The position numbers and the translations under genes are program-made. A stretch of 29,192 nt of DNA from assembly GCA_902783755.1 (NCBI GenBank), contig CACZSC010000284.1, positions 1 through 29,192 on the forward strand. The letters run 5' to 3'. Shown here in pieces: positions 18,199 to 26,807 of this stretch. The notes beneath the pieces were generated by a model, which ran no database searches, had not been told where the DNA came from, and saw only the letters and a list, made by a program, of their open reading frames with translations. The number at the start of each line of letters is the position of its first letter. The stretch's first letter is position 1. This stretch comes from an uncultured Ruminococcus sp. (lineage in GTDB: Bacteria; Bacillota; Clostridia; Oscillospirales; CAG-272).

Positions 18199-20268
18199 AT
18201 GCCAAGGGAATATTCACTTGAGCGTACAAGAAATATCGGCATAATGGCCCACATCGATGCCGGTAAGACCACCACCACGGAGCGTATCCTGTTCTACACC
18301 GGAAAGACCCATAAGATCGGTGATACTCATGACGGCACCGCGGTCATGGACTACATGGAGCAGGAGCAGGAAAGAGGTATCACGATAACCTCCGCTGCCA
18401 CGACATGCTTCTGGAAGGATACGCGAATCAATATAATCGACACACCCGGTCACGTTGACTTTACGGTCGAAGTCGAGCGTTCGCTGAGAGTCCTTGACGG
18501 ATCCGTAACCGTTCTCTGCGCAAAAGGCGGCGTTGAGCCCCAGTCGGAGACAGTGTGGCGTCAGGCCAACAAGTACAACGTTCCGAGAATGGCCTACATC
18601 AACAAGATGGATATCGTGGGAGCCAATTTCTTCAGAGTCATAAACATGATGAAGGAAAGGCTCAAGGCGAACGCCATCCCGATCCAGCTCCCGGTAGGGT
18701 CCGAGGAATCCTTCAAAGGGATCGTCGACCTGATGACGATGGAAGCTGACATCTACTATGATGATCTGGGCAAGGATATGAGGGTGGAGCCCATTCCGGA
18801 CGACATGCTGGATGAGGCCAAGAAATACCGTGAAGAAATGGTCGAGGCCATATGCGAGACCGACGACGAGCTCTTCGACAAGTACTGCGAGGGAGAGGAC
18901 ATCTCCGTCGAGGAACTCAAGAGAGCACTGAGACAGGCAACTGTCGACAACAAGATCGTTCCGGTCACCTGCGGTACATCATACAAGAACAAGGGAGTGC
19001 AGAAGCTCCTCGACGCGATAGTCGACTATATGCCTTCCCCGCTGGATATCCCGGCGGTCACAGGCGTCGATCCGAACACCGAGGAGGAAACGGTCAGACA
19101 TCCTTCGGATGAAGAGCCGTTCTCCGCTCTTGCTTTCAAAATTATGACCGACCCGTTCGTCGGAAAGCTCTGTTTCTTCAGAGTCTATTCAGGTAAGCTT
19201 GAAACCGGTCAGACCGCTTACAATCCTACCAAGAAATCCCGCGAGCGCTTCGGCAGAGTGCTTCAGATGCATGCGAATGACAGAAAAGACATCGACTGTG
19301 TCTACACAGGCGACATCGCAGCCGTCGTGTCCGTGAAGAACACGACCACAGGCGACACGTTCTGCGACGAAGCACATCCGATAGTCCTCGAGTCAATGGA
19401 ATTCCCGGAACCCGTTATTTCAGTCGCCATAGAGCCGAAAACCAAGGCCGGCGAGGAAAAGATGGGTCTGGCGCTTGCCAAGCTGGCTGAAGAGGACCCC
19501 ACATTCCGTACATTCACGGATCCCGAGACCGGGCAGACCATCATCTCAGGAATGGGAGAGCTGCATCTGGAGATCATAGTCGACAGGCTGCTGAGAGAAT
19601 TCAAAGTCGAAGCCAACGTCGGCGATCCCAGGGTCTCCTACAAGGAGACCATCAGAAAACCTGCAGACTCCGACCTGAAGTATGCAAGGCAGTCCGGTGG
19701 CAAGGGCCAGTACGGACATGTTAAAATCCATATTGAGCCAAACACCCCCGGAGGCGGATTCGTGTTCGAGAACACGGTGGCCGGCGGAGCTATTCCGAAG
19801 GAATACATCCCCGCCGTCGAAGCCGGTATCAGAAGCGCGATGGAATCCGGTGTGCTGGCTGGATATAACGTGGTAGACGTGAAGGTCAACCTTTACGACG
19901 GTTCATACCACGAAGTTGACTCTTCCGAAATGGCATTCAAGATCGCCGGTTCCATGGCTTTCAAGGATGCTATGAAGAAGGCGGACCCCGTTCTCACGGA
20001 ACCCATCATGAAGGTCGTCGTAGTGATGCCTGAAGAGTACATGGGTGACGTGATAGGCGGTCTGAATCAGAGACGCGGACAGATCAGCTCCACTGAACCT
20101 GTCTACGGCGCTTATCAGGTCACAGCCTTCGTCCCCCTGTCAGAGATGTCAGGTTACTCCACGGATCTCCGTTCCCGCACACAGGGACGCGGACAGTTCT
20201 CCATGGAACCCGATCATTTCGCTGAGGTGCCGAAGAGCATAAGTGAAAAAATCGTTTTCGGTTATTAA
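18199..20268 (+). CDS. fusA: Elongation factor G
   Basis: The 689-residue GTPase drives ribosomal translocation. GTP-binding motifs are intact: AHIDAGKTTTT (residues 17-27), DTPGHVDF and NKMD. The switch region EQERGITITSAATT and the domain IV/V parts, including GGKGQYGHVKI and MSGYSTDLRSRTQGRGQFSM, are also present. Length matches bacterial EF-G rather than the tetracycline-resistance or EF-G2 paralogues, and its place between rpsG and tuf supports translocase function. AGGAGA precedes the ATG by 11 bases. Confidence 0.98.
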   Translation: MPREYSLERTRNIGIMAHIDAGKTTTTERILFYTGKTHKIGDTHDGTAVMDYMEQEQERGITITSAATTCFWKDTRINIIDTPGHVDFTVEVERSLRVLDGSVTVLCAKGGVEPQSETVWRQANKYNVPRMAYINKMDIVGANFFRVINMMKERLKANAIPIQLPVGSEESFKGIVDLMTMEADIYYDDLGKDMRVEPIPDDMLDEAKKYREEMVEAICETDDELFDKYCEGEDISVEELKRALRQATVDNKIVPVTCGTSYKNKGVQKLLDAIVDYMPSPLDIPAVTGVDPNTEEETVRHPSDEEPFSALAFKIMTDPFVGKLCFFRVYSGKLETGQTAYNPTKKSRERFGRVLQMHANDRKDIDCVYTGDIAAVVSVKNTTTGDTFCDEAHPIVLESMEFPEPVISVAIEPKTKAGEEKMGLALAKLAEEDPTFRTFTDPETGQTIISGMGELHLEIIVDRLLREFKVEANVGDPRVSYKETIRKPADSDLKYARQSGGKGQYGHVKIHIEPNTPGGGFVFENTVAGGAIPKEYIPAVEAGIRSAMESGVLAGYNVVDVKVNLYDGSYHEVDSSEMAFKIAGSMAFKDAMKKADPVLTEPIMKVVVVMPEEYMGDVIGGLNQRRGQISSTEPVYGAYQVTAFVPLSEMSGYSTDLRSRTQGRGQFSMEPDHFAEVPKSISEKIVFGY

Positions 20269-20307
20269 AAAACAAATATCAAAAATATTTTAGGAGGATT
20301 TACCCCA

Positions 20308-21513
20308 ATGGCAAAAGCAAAATTCGAACGTACCAAACCCCATGTTAACATTGGAACTATCGGCCACGTTGACCATGGTAAGACAACTCTGACCGCTGCT
20401 ATTACAAAGGTTCTTTCTCTTGCAAATGACAAGATCGAGTTCCTTGCATACGATCAGATCGACAACGCTCCCGAAGAAAAAGCACGTGGTATCACAATCA
20501 ACACCAGACACGTTGAGTATGAGACCGAAAAGAGACACTATGCACACGTTGACTGCCCAGGCCACGCTGACTATGTCAAGAACATGATCACCGGTGCTGC
20601 CCAGATGGACGGTGCTATCCTCGTCGTTGCTGCTTCCGACGGTCCTATGCAGCAGACCCGTGAGCACATCCTGCTCGCCCGCCAGGTCGGCGTTCCCGCA
20701 ATCGTTGTTTACATGAACAAGACTGACCTCGTTGATGACGAAGAGCTCCTCGACCTCGTTGAGATGGAAGTCCGTGACCTCCTTTCCGAGTACGATTTCC
20801 CGGGCGACGATATTCCGATCATCCGTGGTTCCGCTCGTATCGCTCTTGAATCCACTTCCACAGATCCCAACGCTCCTGAGTATGCTTCCATTCATGAACT
20901 CATGAACGCTGTCGACGAGTACATCCCCACACCTGCCCGTAAGGCAGACGAACCGTTCCTTATGCCTGTTGAAGACGTGTTCTCCATCACAGGTCGTGGA
21001 ACAGTCGCTACCGGTAGAGTTGAGCGTGGTACTGTCAAGATGGCTGACCAGGTCGAGATCGTTGGTCTTTCCGAAGAAAAGAGAAACACCGTCATCACCG
21101 GTATCGAGATGTTCCGTAAACTCCTCGACTCCGCTGAAGCAGGCGACAACGTCGGTCTTCTTCTCCGTGGTATCGACAAGAAATCCGTCGAAAGAGGACA
21201 GGTCATCTGCAAGCCCGGTTCCATTCACCCCCACACCAAGTTCGTTGGCCAGGTTTACGTCCTGACTGAAAAAGAAGGCGGACGTCAGAAACCCTTCTTC
21301 GCAGGATACAGACCTCAGTTCTATTTCAGAACGACTGACGTTACCGGTACAATCGGCCTTCCTGAAGGCGTTGACATGTGCCGCCCCGGCGATAACGTAG
21401 ATATGAAAGTTGAACTTATCACTCCTATCGCTATCGAAAAGGGTCTCCGTTTTGCTATCCGTGAAGGCGGCAGAACAGTTGGTTCCGGCGTCGTTATCGA
21501 AATCGACGAGTAA
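20308..21513 (+). CDS. tuf: Elongation factor Tu
   Basis: The 401-residue GTPase delivers aminoacyl-tRNA to the ribosome. Motifs are GHVDHGKTT (residues 19-27), DCPGHADYVKNMI, NKTD and YRPQFYFRTTDVTG, all in the standard order. AGGAGG lies 10 bases before the ATG. Some usually invariant stretches are shifted: GSARIALESTSTDPNAPEY replaces the more common GSALKAL segment, and RGIDKKSVERGQVICKPG stands for RGVxRxxIERGQVLAKPG. Codon use is richer in T-ending codons than in fusA or rpoB, as expected of a very highly expressed gene. No terminator follows; an FMN riboswitch begins about 18 nt after the stop codon. Confidence 0.97.
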   Translation: MAKAKFERTKPHVNIGTIGHVDHGKTTLTAAITKVLSLANDKIEFLAYDQIDNAPEEKARGITINTRHVEYETEKRHYAHVDCPGHADYVKNMITGAAQMDGAILVVAASDGPMQQTREHILLARQVGVPAIVVYMNKTDLVDDEELLDLVEMEVRDLLSEYDFPGDDIPIIRGSARIALESTSTDPNAPEYASIHELMNAVDEYIPTPARKADEPFLMPVEDVFSITGRGTVATGRVERGTVKMADQVEIVGLSEEKRNTVITGIEMFRKLLDSAEAGDNVGLLLRGIDKKSVERGQVICKPGSIHPHTKFVGQVYVLTEKEGGRQKPFFAGYRPQFYFRTTDVTGTIGLPEGVDMCRPGDNVDMKVELITPIAIEKGLRFAIREGGRTVGSGVVIEIDE

Positions 21514-21530
21514 TTAACTCAGACAATCCA

Positions 21531-21642
21531 ATATTTCGGGGATAGGTGAAATTCCTTACCGGCGGTATAGTCCGCGAACTCGCAAGAGCCGAACAGGTGA
21601 GATTCCTGTACCGACGGTCTAAAGTCCGGATGAGAGAAATGA
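21531..21642 (+). ncRNA. FMN riboswitch (RFN element)
   Basis: The sequence shows the RFN landmarks in order: TTCGGGG, GGTGAAATTCC, CCGGCGGTATAGTCCGCGA, AGGTGAGATTCC, CCGACGGTxxAAGTCCGGATG and AGAGA. Its closing stem pairs ATTTC (21533-21537) with GAAAT (21636-21640). In Firmicutes such elements sense FMN and terminate transcription or block translation of riboflavin genes. It lies between tuf and ribU. Confidence 0.97.
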
Positions 21643-21654
21643 GAGAAAAAAGAT

Positions 21655-21700
21655 TCCCGGTATTCCTGCGCCCTGCGCGGGGGACCGGGATTTCCTTTTC
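21655..21700 (+). terminator. Expression-platform terminator of the FMN riboswitch
   Basis: TCCCGGT (21655-21661) pairs with ACCGGGA (21684-21690), enclosing an inner GC-rich hairpin, and TTTCCTTTTC follows. When FMN is bound it should stop transcription before ribU. It also appears to be the only terminator downstream of tuf. Confidence 0.85.
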
Positions 21701-21727
21701 TCCCTTATGATGAAGGGAGCATATATA

Positions 21728-22453
21728 ATGTCCAGAACAACATACAAATCGGAAAACAAGGTCCGCACACTGGTGGCGGTAGGCGTATTCTGCGCCCTCG
21801 CATACATATCATGCGTCCTGTTCCACTTCAAGGTCAGCTTTCTGACCTTCGATCTGAAAGACGCGGTGATGACCATCGGCGGCATGCTGTTCGGCCCTCT
21901 TTACGGGCTGGCCATGGCCGTTATCGTGGCTCTCCTCGAGATGGTCACGGTAAGCACTACGGAATTCTACGGTCTTATCATGAACGTCCTGTCCAGCGCC
22001 ACGTTCGTGTGCGTCGGATCAGCGGTCTACATGCACAGGAGAAGGCTGTCCGGAGCTGTGATCGGGATGTCTTCGTCGGTCGTCGCCATGACGGCGGTGA
22101 TGATGGGAGCCAACCTGGTCATAACGCCTTTCTATATGGGCGTATCGGCCTCGGACGTGGCAGCGATGATACCTTCGCTCCTTCTGCCCTTCAACCTGAC
22201 AAAAGCCGTATTCAACGCGTCCCTGGTGTTCATCCTGTACAAGCCCGTTTCAACGGCTCTGTCACACGCGGGATTCAGGTCCGTCACATCCGGCCTGACC
22301 GAAACCTTGGCTGACGCTCAGCCAGACGGAAAGAACGGAAAAAAGAAGACTGTCACGAGCATCATAGTGATAGCCGTCGCCGTTGCGATCGCAGCGGCGT
22401 CCCTGGCGTTCTTCTTCATAAAACTCGGCGGATCATTCAGTTTCGGGAAGTGA
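21728..22453 (+). CDS. ribU: Riboflavin ECF transporter S component
   Basis: The 241-residue membrane protein matches RibU, the substrate-binding S subunit that works with the shared ECF AAT module to import riboflavin. Family stretches include FLTFDLKDAVMTIGGMLFGP, STTEFYGLIMNVLSSATFV, NLVITPFYMGV and LLPFNLTKAVFNASLVFILYKP, with about six membrane helices in residues 12-172. After these, an extra ~70-residue tail carries a Lys/Asp-rich linker (about 196-208) and a seventh hydrophobic helix (about 209-232), not typical of RibU. I use the ATG at 21728, with AAGGGAG eight bases upstream, rather than the in-frame ATG at 21707. The FMN riboswitch directly upstream supports the assignment. Energy-coupling partners are not in this window. 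Confidence 0.95.
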   Translation: MSRTTYKSENKVRTLVAVGVFCALAYISCVLFHFKVSFLTFDLKDAVMTIGGMLFGPLYGLAMAVIVALLEMVTVSTTEFYGLIMNVLSSATFVCVGSAVYMHRRRLSGAVIGMSSSVVAMTAVMMGANLVITPFYMGVSASDVAAMIPSLLLPFNLTKAVFNASLVFILYKPVSTALSHAGFRSVTSGLTETLADAQPDGKNGKKKTVTSIIVIAVAVAIAAASLAFFFIKLGGSFSFGK

Positions 22454-22501
22454 CACTGAAAAAGAAAAGCATGATTTCAGGCAACTGTTTCACAAACCGT
22501 A

Positions 22502-22530
22502 TTGTTAATCTGAGATCTTCGTGATATAAT
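22502..22530 (+). promoter_or_regulatory. Promoter of the SAM riboswitch-metK unit
   Basis: TTGTTA (22502-22507) and TATAAT (22525-22530), 17 bp apart, lie just upstream of the SAM riboswitch. Confidence 0.8.
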
Positions 22531-22550
22531 ACCCGTGGAAATAGAATAGA

Positions 22551-22635
22551 ACTTATCAAGAGTGGCCGAGAGACTGGCTCCGTGACGCCCGGCAACCCGT
22601 CGACAGACGAAGGTGCTAATTCCAGACAGATGAGT
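22551..22635 (+). ncRNA. SAM-I (S-box) riboswitch aptamer
   Basis: The S-box landmarks are present: ACTTATCAAGAG at the start, GACTGGCTCC, GCCCGGCAACC, AAGGTGCTAATTCC and GATGAGT at the end. P1 pairs 22551-22557 with 22629-22635. It precedes metK, a classic SAM-I target. Confidence 0.97.
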
Positions 22636-22640
22636 AACCG

Positions 22641-22679
22641 AATCGTTCTCCGCCTGTCTGCGAGAACGATTTCTTTTTT
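22641..22679 (+). terminator. Expression-platform terminator of the SAM-I riboswitch
   Basis: AATCGTTCTC (22641-22650) pairs perfectly with GAGAACGATT (22662-22671), followed by TCTTTTTT. A competing antiterminator may use GAG-AAC (22632-22638, one bulged T) with GTTCTC (22645-22650), sharing bases with P1. With SAM bound, P1 forms and transcription stops before metK. The tail ends next to the metK ribosome site. Confidence 0.92.
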
Positions 22680-22689
22680 GGAGGCTTTT

Positions 22690-23865
22690 ATGAAAAAACT
22701 ATTTACTTCAGAATCAGTGACGGAAGGACATCCCGACAAGATATGCGACCAGATATCCGACCATATCCTTGATGCCATACTGACAGACGACCCTGACGCC
22801 AGAGTGGCATGCGAGACATGCTGCACCACGGGACTTGTGATCGTCATGGGAGAGATCACCACAGAGGCCTATGTGGATGTTCAGGAGATCGCAAGAAAGA
22901 CCATACTTGAGATAGGATATGACAAATCTGATTACGGATTTGACGGCAACACCTGTGCCGTGATCGACTCCATACATGAACAGTCGCCTGATATCGCCAT
23001 GGGCGTGGACCTGTCTTCGGAAGCAAAGGAAGGCTTCGGCGACGGCCTTGACACAGGTGCGGGAGACCAGGGACTGATGTTCGGCTTCGCGTGCAACGAG
23101 ACCCCGGAACTGATGCCTCTGCCGATCTCCATGGCCCACAGACTGGCCAAAAGACTGACCGAGGTCAGAAAGAACGGGATCCTTCCGTATCTGAGGCCGG
23201 ACGGGAAGACCCAGGTCACGGTCGAATACGACGACGGAAAGCCGGTCAGGATAGACACGGTCGTCATATCCTCCCAGCATGATCCTGATGTGTCACTTGA
23301 AAGGATACGGAATGACATCACGGAACAGGTGGTGAAAACCGTCATCCCCGGTAATATGATGGATTCCGGAACAAAGATCTTCATCAACCCCACGGGAAGG
23401 TTCGTCATAGGCGGGCCCATGGGCGACAGCGGACTCACCGGCAGGAAGATCATAGTCGACACCTACGGGGGATACGCAAGGCACGGAGGCGGCGCCTACT
23501 CCGGAAAGGATCCGACTAAGGTCGACAGATCAGCCTCGTATATGGCAAGATACATAGCCAAGAACATCGTCGCATCCGGCATAGCCGAAAGGTGCGAAGT
23601 GCAGATCGCATATGCGATCGGAGTCGCAAAGCCCGTATCTGTCATGGTCGATACTTTCGGAACAGGGCGTGTTCCTGACGACGCCATCACCGAGTACGTG
23701 TATTCGAATGTAGACATGAGGCCGGCGGCCATCATAGAAAAGTTCGGACTGAGGCGACCGATCTACGGTCCTCTGGCCGCCTACGGCCACATGGGAAGAG
23801 AGGATCTCGGAGCCCCGTGGGAAAAGACCGATCTGGCGGAACAGATCGCAGAAGCGCTGAAATAA
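22690..23865 (+). CDS. metK: S-adenosylmethionine synthetase
   Basis: The 391-residue cytosolic enzyme makes SAM from methionine and ATP. MetK motifs are in order: FTSESVTEGHPDKICDQISD, GEITTEAYVD, IDSIHEQSPDIAMGVD, GAGDQGLMFGFACNETPE, and GGPMGDSGLTGRKIIVDTYG. GGGAYSGKDPTKVDRSASY follows. Length is standard. The frame is open back into the riboswitch, but the ATG at 22690 has GGAGG five bases upstream and is the family start. Expression is under the SAM-I riboswitch, which gives direct feedback by the product. recD2 follows after 35 bp. Confidence 0.98.
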   Translation: MKKLFTSESVTEGHPDKICDQISDHILDAILTDDPDARVACETCCTTGLVIVMGEITTEAYVDVQEIARKTILEIGYDKSDYGFDGNTCAVIDSIHEQSPDIAMGVDLSSEAKEGFGDGLDTGAGDQGLMFGFACNETPELMPLPISMAHRLAKRLTEVRKNGILPYLRPDGKTQVTVEYDDGKPVRIDTVVISSQHDPDVSLERIRNDITEQVVKTVIPGNMMDSGTKIFINPTGRFVIGGPMGDSGLTGRKIIVDTYGGYARHGGGAYSGKDPTKVDRSASYMARYIAKNIVASGIAERCEVQIAYAIGVAKPVSVMVDTFGTGRVPDDAITEYVYSNVDMRPAAIIEKFGLRRPIYGPLAAYGHMGREDLGAPWEKTDLAEQIAEALK

Positions 23866-23900
23866 CACAGAAACACAAAAACTGACCGGAGGTGAGAATC

Positions 23901-26147
23901 ATGAGCAGCTATCCCGAAAAAGACATTCAGGATGAGAGCTATGATTCTGTCTCCGGTATCGTTGACTTTGTCCGGTTTCAGAATGAGGAAAACGGTCATG
24001 CGGTATTCGACATAGACGTTGAGGACACATATCTCGTCACAGCTGTCGGCAAAGTGCCCTATCTGGATATAGGCGACAAGATCACTGTATACGGCAGATG
24101 GACGAACCACCCTACATACGGCAGGCAGTTTCAGGTCGAGTCATACGAGAAGGGGCTTCCCGACGACCCGAAAAGCATGGAGCTCTATCTCGCTTCAGGC
24201 GCCGTGAAAGGCATAGGCCCCAGGACCGCCGCCAAGATAATCGAAAAGTTCGGTAATGACGCGTTTTTCGTAATCGAGAACCACCCGGACTGGCTGACAG
24301 ACATCCCCGGAGTCACGGAAAAGAAAGCCCAGGAGATCTCCAAGAGCTTCAGAACCGCTTCCGGATCCAGATACGTGATGATGTTCTGCAAGGACTTCTT
24401 CACCCCCCAGACTTCCATGAGGATATATAACAGATGGGGCGGTTCAGCCGTTGACAGGATACGCAGCAACCCGTATATGCTCTGCGACGAGTTTCGGGGT
24501 ATCAGTTTCCAGCGCGCTGATCAGATCGCCATACAGCTCGGAGAGTCACCGGACTCCTACAACCGTATCATCCACGGACTTCTTTATGTTCTGAACGATG
24601 AATCCGTAAAAAGCGGACACACATGTCTTCCGGAAGACGAGCTTCTGCATCGCGCGACAGAGCTTCTGTTCAGCGAAACCCCAGAAGACGGGCATATCGT
24701 AAAAACCGTACTGGGAAAAGCGGCAGGCGCAGGTGATCTGGTCACTGTCACCTGGGGAGGCGAAGAGTTCGTATTCCATCCCGAAACGTACAGGGCGGAA
24801 AGCCGGATCGCCAAAAAACTTGTTACGCTTGACGCGTCATGCCCCAGACTTGACGCATCGAACGCACTGGCTTTTATCCGCAAGATCGAGAATCAGTCCG
24901 GCATCTCATACAGCACTGAACAGAAAAACGCCATTTACCAGGCTATGACAAACGGCGTATTTATCCTGACCGGCGGACCCGGGACCGGAAAGACCACGAT
25001 AATCAAGGCTCTGCTCTCGATATTTTCATCCATAGATTTCAGAATCTCCCTGGCGGCTCCTACGGGGCGTGCAGCCAAAAGGATGAGCGAAGCCACTTCA
25101 CACGAAGCAAAAACGATCCACAGACTGCTCGAGATGGAGTACTCTGAAAACGACGATAAGGCGGATTTCCAGCGAAACGAATCCAACAACCTGGAAGCTG
25201 ACGTGATCATAATCGACGAAGTCTCCATGGTAGACGTGTTCCTGATGGATTCACTTCTGAAGGCCACGAAAAACGGGACCCGACTTATCCTGATCGGAGA
25301 CGCAGACCAGCTTCCGTCCGTAGGAGCCGGAAACGTGCTGCACGACATGATCGACTCCGAAAGGTTCACCACGATAAGGCTGACCGAGATCTTCCGACAG
25401 TCCGTGAACAGTCTGATCAGTAGCAATGCCCATCTCATCAACGAAGGCCGTCTCCCTGACATCTCAAAAAAGGACGGGGACTTCTTCTTTCTGAAGCGGA
25501 CTGACGAAAAGTCCATATCAGACACGGTCGTTGACCTGATCTCCTCCCGTCTGCCGAAATCCTACGGAGACGGCGTGATAGAAAAGGTCCAGATCATAAC
25601 TCCGTCCCGGAAAGGTGAGTCGGGAACGGAAAATCTGAATGCCCTTCTCCAGGAAAAGCTCAATCCTCCGTCACCCGGCAAGGCAGAAAGGAAATTCCGC
25701 AGCATCGTCTTCCGTGAAGGGGACCGGGTGATGCAGACAAGGAACAACTACTCCGCGGAATGGACTGCCGCAGACGGCCAGAACGGGCTGGGGATCTTCA
25801 ACGGTGAAACAGGCAGGATCACAGACATCGATACCGATGAGAACGTCATGTCGGTGACCTTCGATGACAAAGCGTGCGACGTTGACTATTCCATGCTGGA
25901 AGACCTTGAGCACAGCTACGCCATAACAGTCCACAAATCCCAGGGAAGCGAGTATCCTGTCGTTATCATTCCCCTTTATTCCTGCGCCGCCGTGCTGCAG
26001 TCCAGGAACCTCCTGTACACTGCTGTCACCAGAGCGTCAAAAATGGTGATACTCGTCGGAAAGCCTGAGGTTCTCAGAAATATGATAGCAAACAACCATC
26101 ATGTCAGAAGATACTCCATGCTGAAAAAGTTCCTTATTGATGCCTGA
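23901..26147 (+). CDS. recD2: ATP-dependent RecD2-like DNA helicase
   Basis: The 748-residue protein is a superfamily 1B 5'-3' helicase of the RecD2 (YrrC) type, which works without RecBC in Firmicutes. It has an N-terminal OB-like part, helix-hairpin-helix segments (GIGPRTAAKIIEKFG and IPGVTEKKAQEI), and Walker A GGPGTGKTT at residues 358-366 (Lys364). Walker B is Asp439-Glu440 in IIIDEVSMVD. Motif III GDADQLPSVGAGN, the UvrD-like C-terminal box AITVHKSQGSEYPVVI and YTAVTRASKMV follow. The start at 23901 has GGAGG eight bases upstream. The 35-bp gap after metK has no promoter or terminator, so both genes may be controlled by the SAM riboswitch. A terminator follows the gene. Confidence 0.95.
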   Translation: MSSYPEKDIQDESYDSVSGIVDFVRFQNEENGHAVFDIDVEDTYLVTAVGKVPYLDIGDKITVYGRWTNHPTYGRQFQVESYEKGLPDDPKSMELYLASGAVKGIGPRTAAKIIEKFGNDAFFVIENHPDWLTDIPGVTEKKAQEISKSFRTASGSRYVMMFCKDFFTPQTSMRIYNRWGGSAVDRIRSNPYMLCDEFRGISFQRADQIAIQLGESPDSYNRIIHGLLYVLNDESVKSGHTCLPEDELLHRATELLFSETPEDGHIVKTVLGKAAGAGDLVTVTWGGEEFVFHPETYRAESRIAKKLVTLDASCPRLDASNALAFIRKIENQSGISYSTEQKNAIYQAMTNGVFILTGGPGTGKTTIIKALLSIFSSIDFRISLAAPTGRAAKRMSEATSHEAKTIHRLLEMEYSENDDKADFQRNESNNLEADVIIIDEVSMVDVFLMDSLLKATKNGTRLILIGDADQLPSVGAGNVLHDMIDSERFTTIRLTEIFRQSVNSLISSNAHLINEGRLPDISKKDGDFFFLKRTDEKSISDTVVDLISSRLPKSYGDGVIEKVQIITPSRKGESGTENLNALLQEKLNPPSPGKAERKFRSIVFREGDRVMQTRNNYSAEWTAADGQNGLGIFNGETGRITDIDTDENVMSVTFDDKACDVDYSMLEDLEHSYAITVHKSQGSEYPVVIIPLYSCAAVLQSRNLLYTAVTRASKMVILVGKPEVLRNMIANNHHVRRYSMLKKFLIDA

Positions 26148-26172
26148 GACGGATACATTGCCCTAAAGAAAT

Positions 26173-26209
26173 ACCGCGGATCGTTTTGACCCGCGGTTCT
26201 TGTTTTGTT
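26173..26209 (+). terminator. Terminator after recD2
   Basis: ACCGCGG/CCGCGGT (26173-26179 with 26191-26197) is followed by TCTTGTTTTGTT. It overlaps the end of the convergent minus-strand gene. The other strand's tail is less T-rich (ATTTCTTT), so use in that direction is possible but weaker. Confidence 0.82.
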
Positions 26210-26795
26210 ACAGGAATGCCAGTATGGCTGCCTGGAACAGGCCTCCAACCAGGAATATGATCCAGGTGAGGTGCCATGCTCCCGTAAAGAAGCTGACGAG
26301 AAAATATGTGATCAGCACTATGAGCCAGAGGATCACCGTCAGCCCTGCCCGCAGGATCTGCGGAATCGGCTTTCCCTTGTTGTATTTTGATATCATCTCG
26401 AGTATCGTCTGGCCGCATAGCGCCCAGAGAAACATCAGCCAGGTTATATGCCAGTAGCCGAATCTGATGCTCACATAGAAATACGTGGTAAGCACCACTG
26501 CCCACATGATAAAGGATATCTCATTAAGAACAGTGCCGAGACTTCTGTATTTCCGTCGTTTCCCTTCGGCCTCCGCCTCTTCCTCGGTCCGCGGAAGCCT
26601 GTCAAGTTCTTCCCTGACTTTGTCGAGTTTCGTAAGGATCTCCCGGTACGCCGTAATTTCGTCGTCACCGCCGGCCATCAGCTCGTCATACTCGCCGCAC
26701 AGACGTTCGACTATACCGTCCTCGGCTTCTGCCGCAGCTTTGGTCCCGGCTTCCGCACACAGCGCGGCGACCCTTTTCTCGATCTCTTTCTTCAT
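26208..26795 (-). CDS. Four-helix membrane protein with duplicated WHxTW motif
   Basis: The 195-residue protein has a charged, helical cytoplasmic N-terminal half (residues ~1-85, with AYREILTKLDKVREELDRLP, reminiscent of HAAS/DUF1700-type prefix domains). Four membrane helices follow at about 90-110, 115-135, 149-169 and 173-193. The two helix pairs are clear duplicates: TYFYVSIRFGYWHITW (104-119) and TYFLVSFFTGAWHLTW (163-178). Similar TYF..WHxTW helix pairs occur, as far as I recall, at the C-termini of clostridial XRE-type regulators and other small membrane proteins; their job is not established. Its ATG has a GAGGAA ribosome site that overlaps the stop of the upstream SLH gene, so the two are almost certainly co-transcribed. 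Function not recognised. Confidence 0.85.
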   Translation of the reverse strand: MKKEIEKRVAALCAEAGTKAAAEAEDGIVERLCGEYDELMAGGDDEITAYREILTKLDKVREELDRLPRTEEEAEAEGKRRKYRSLGTVLNEISFIMWAVVLTTYFYVSIRFGYWHITWLMFLWALCGQTILEMISKYNKGKPIPQILRAGLTVILWLIVLITYFLVSFFTGAWHLTWIIFLVGGLFQAAILAFL

Positions 26796-26807
26796 CTGAT
26801 TCTTCCT

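Noticed and set aside
20290..21234. 314-codon minus-strand open frame opposite tuf
   Set aside because: Long only because of tuf codon bias. It would cover the tuf ribosome site and has no ribosome site or promoter of its own that I can support.
22437..22461. TTCAGT/ACTGAA hairpin at the ribU stop as terminator
   Set aside because: The stem is only 6 bp and is followed by A-rich, not T-rich, sequence.
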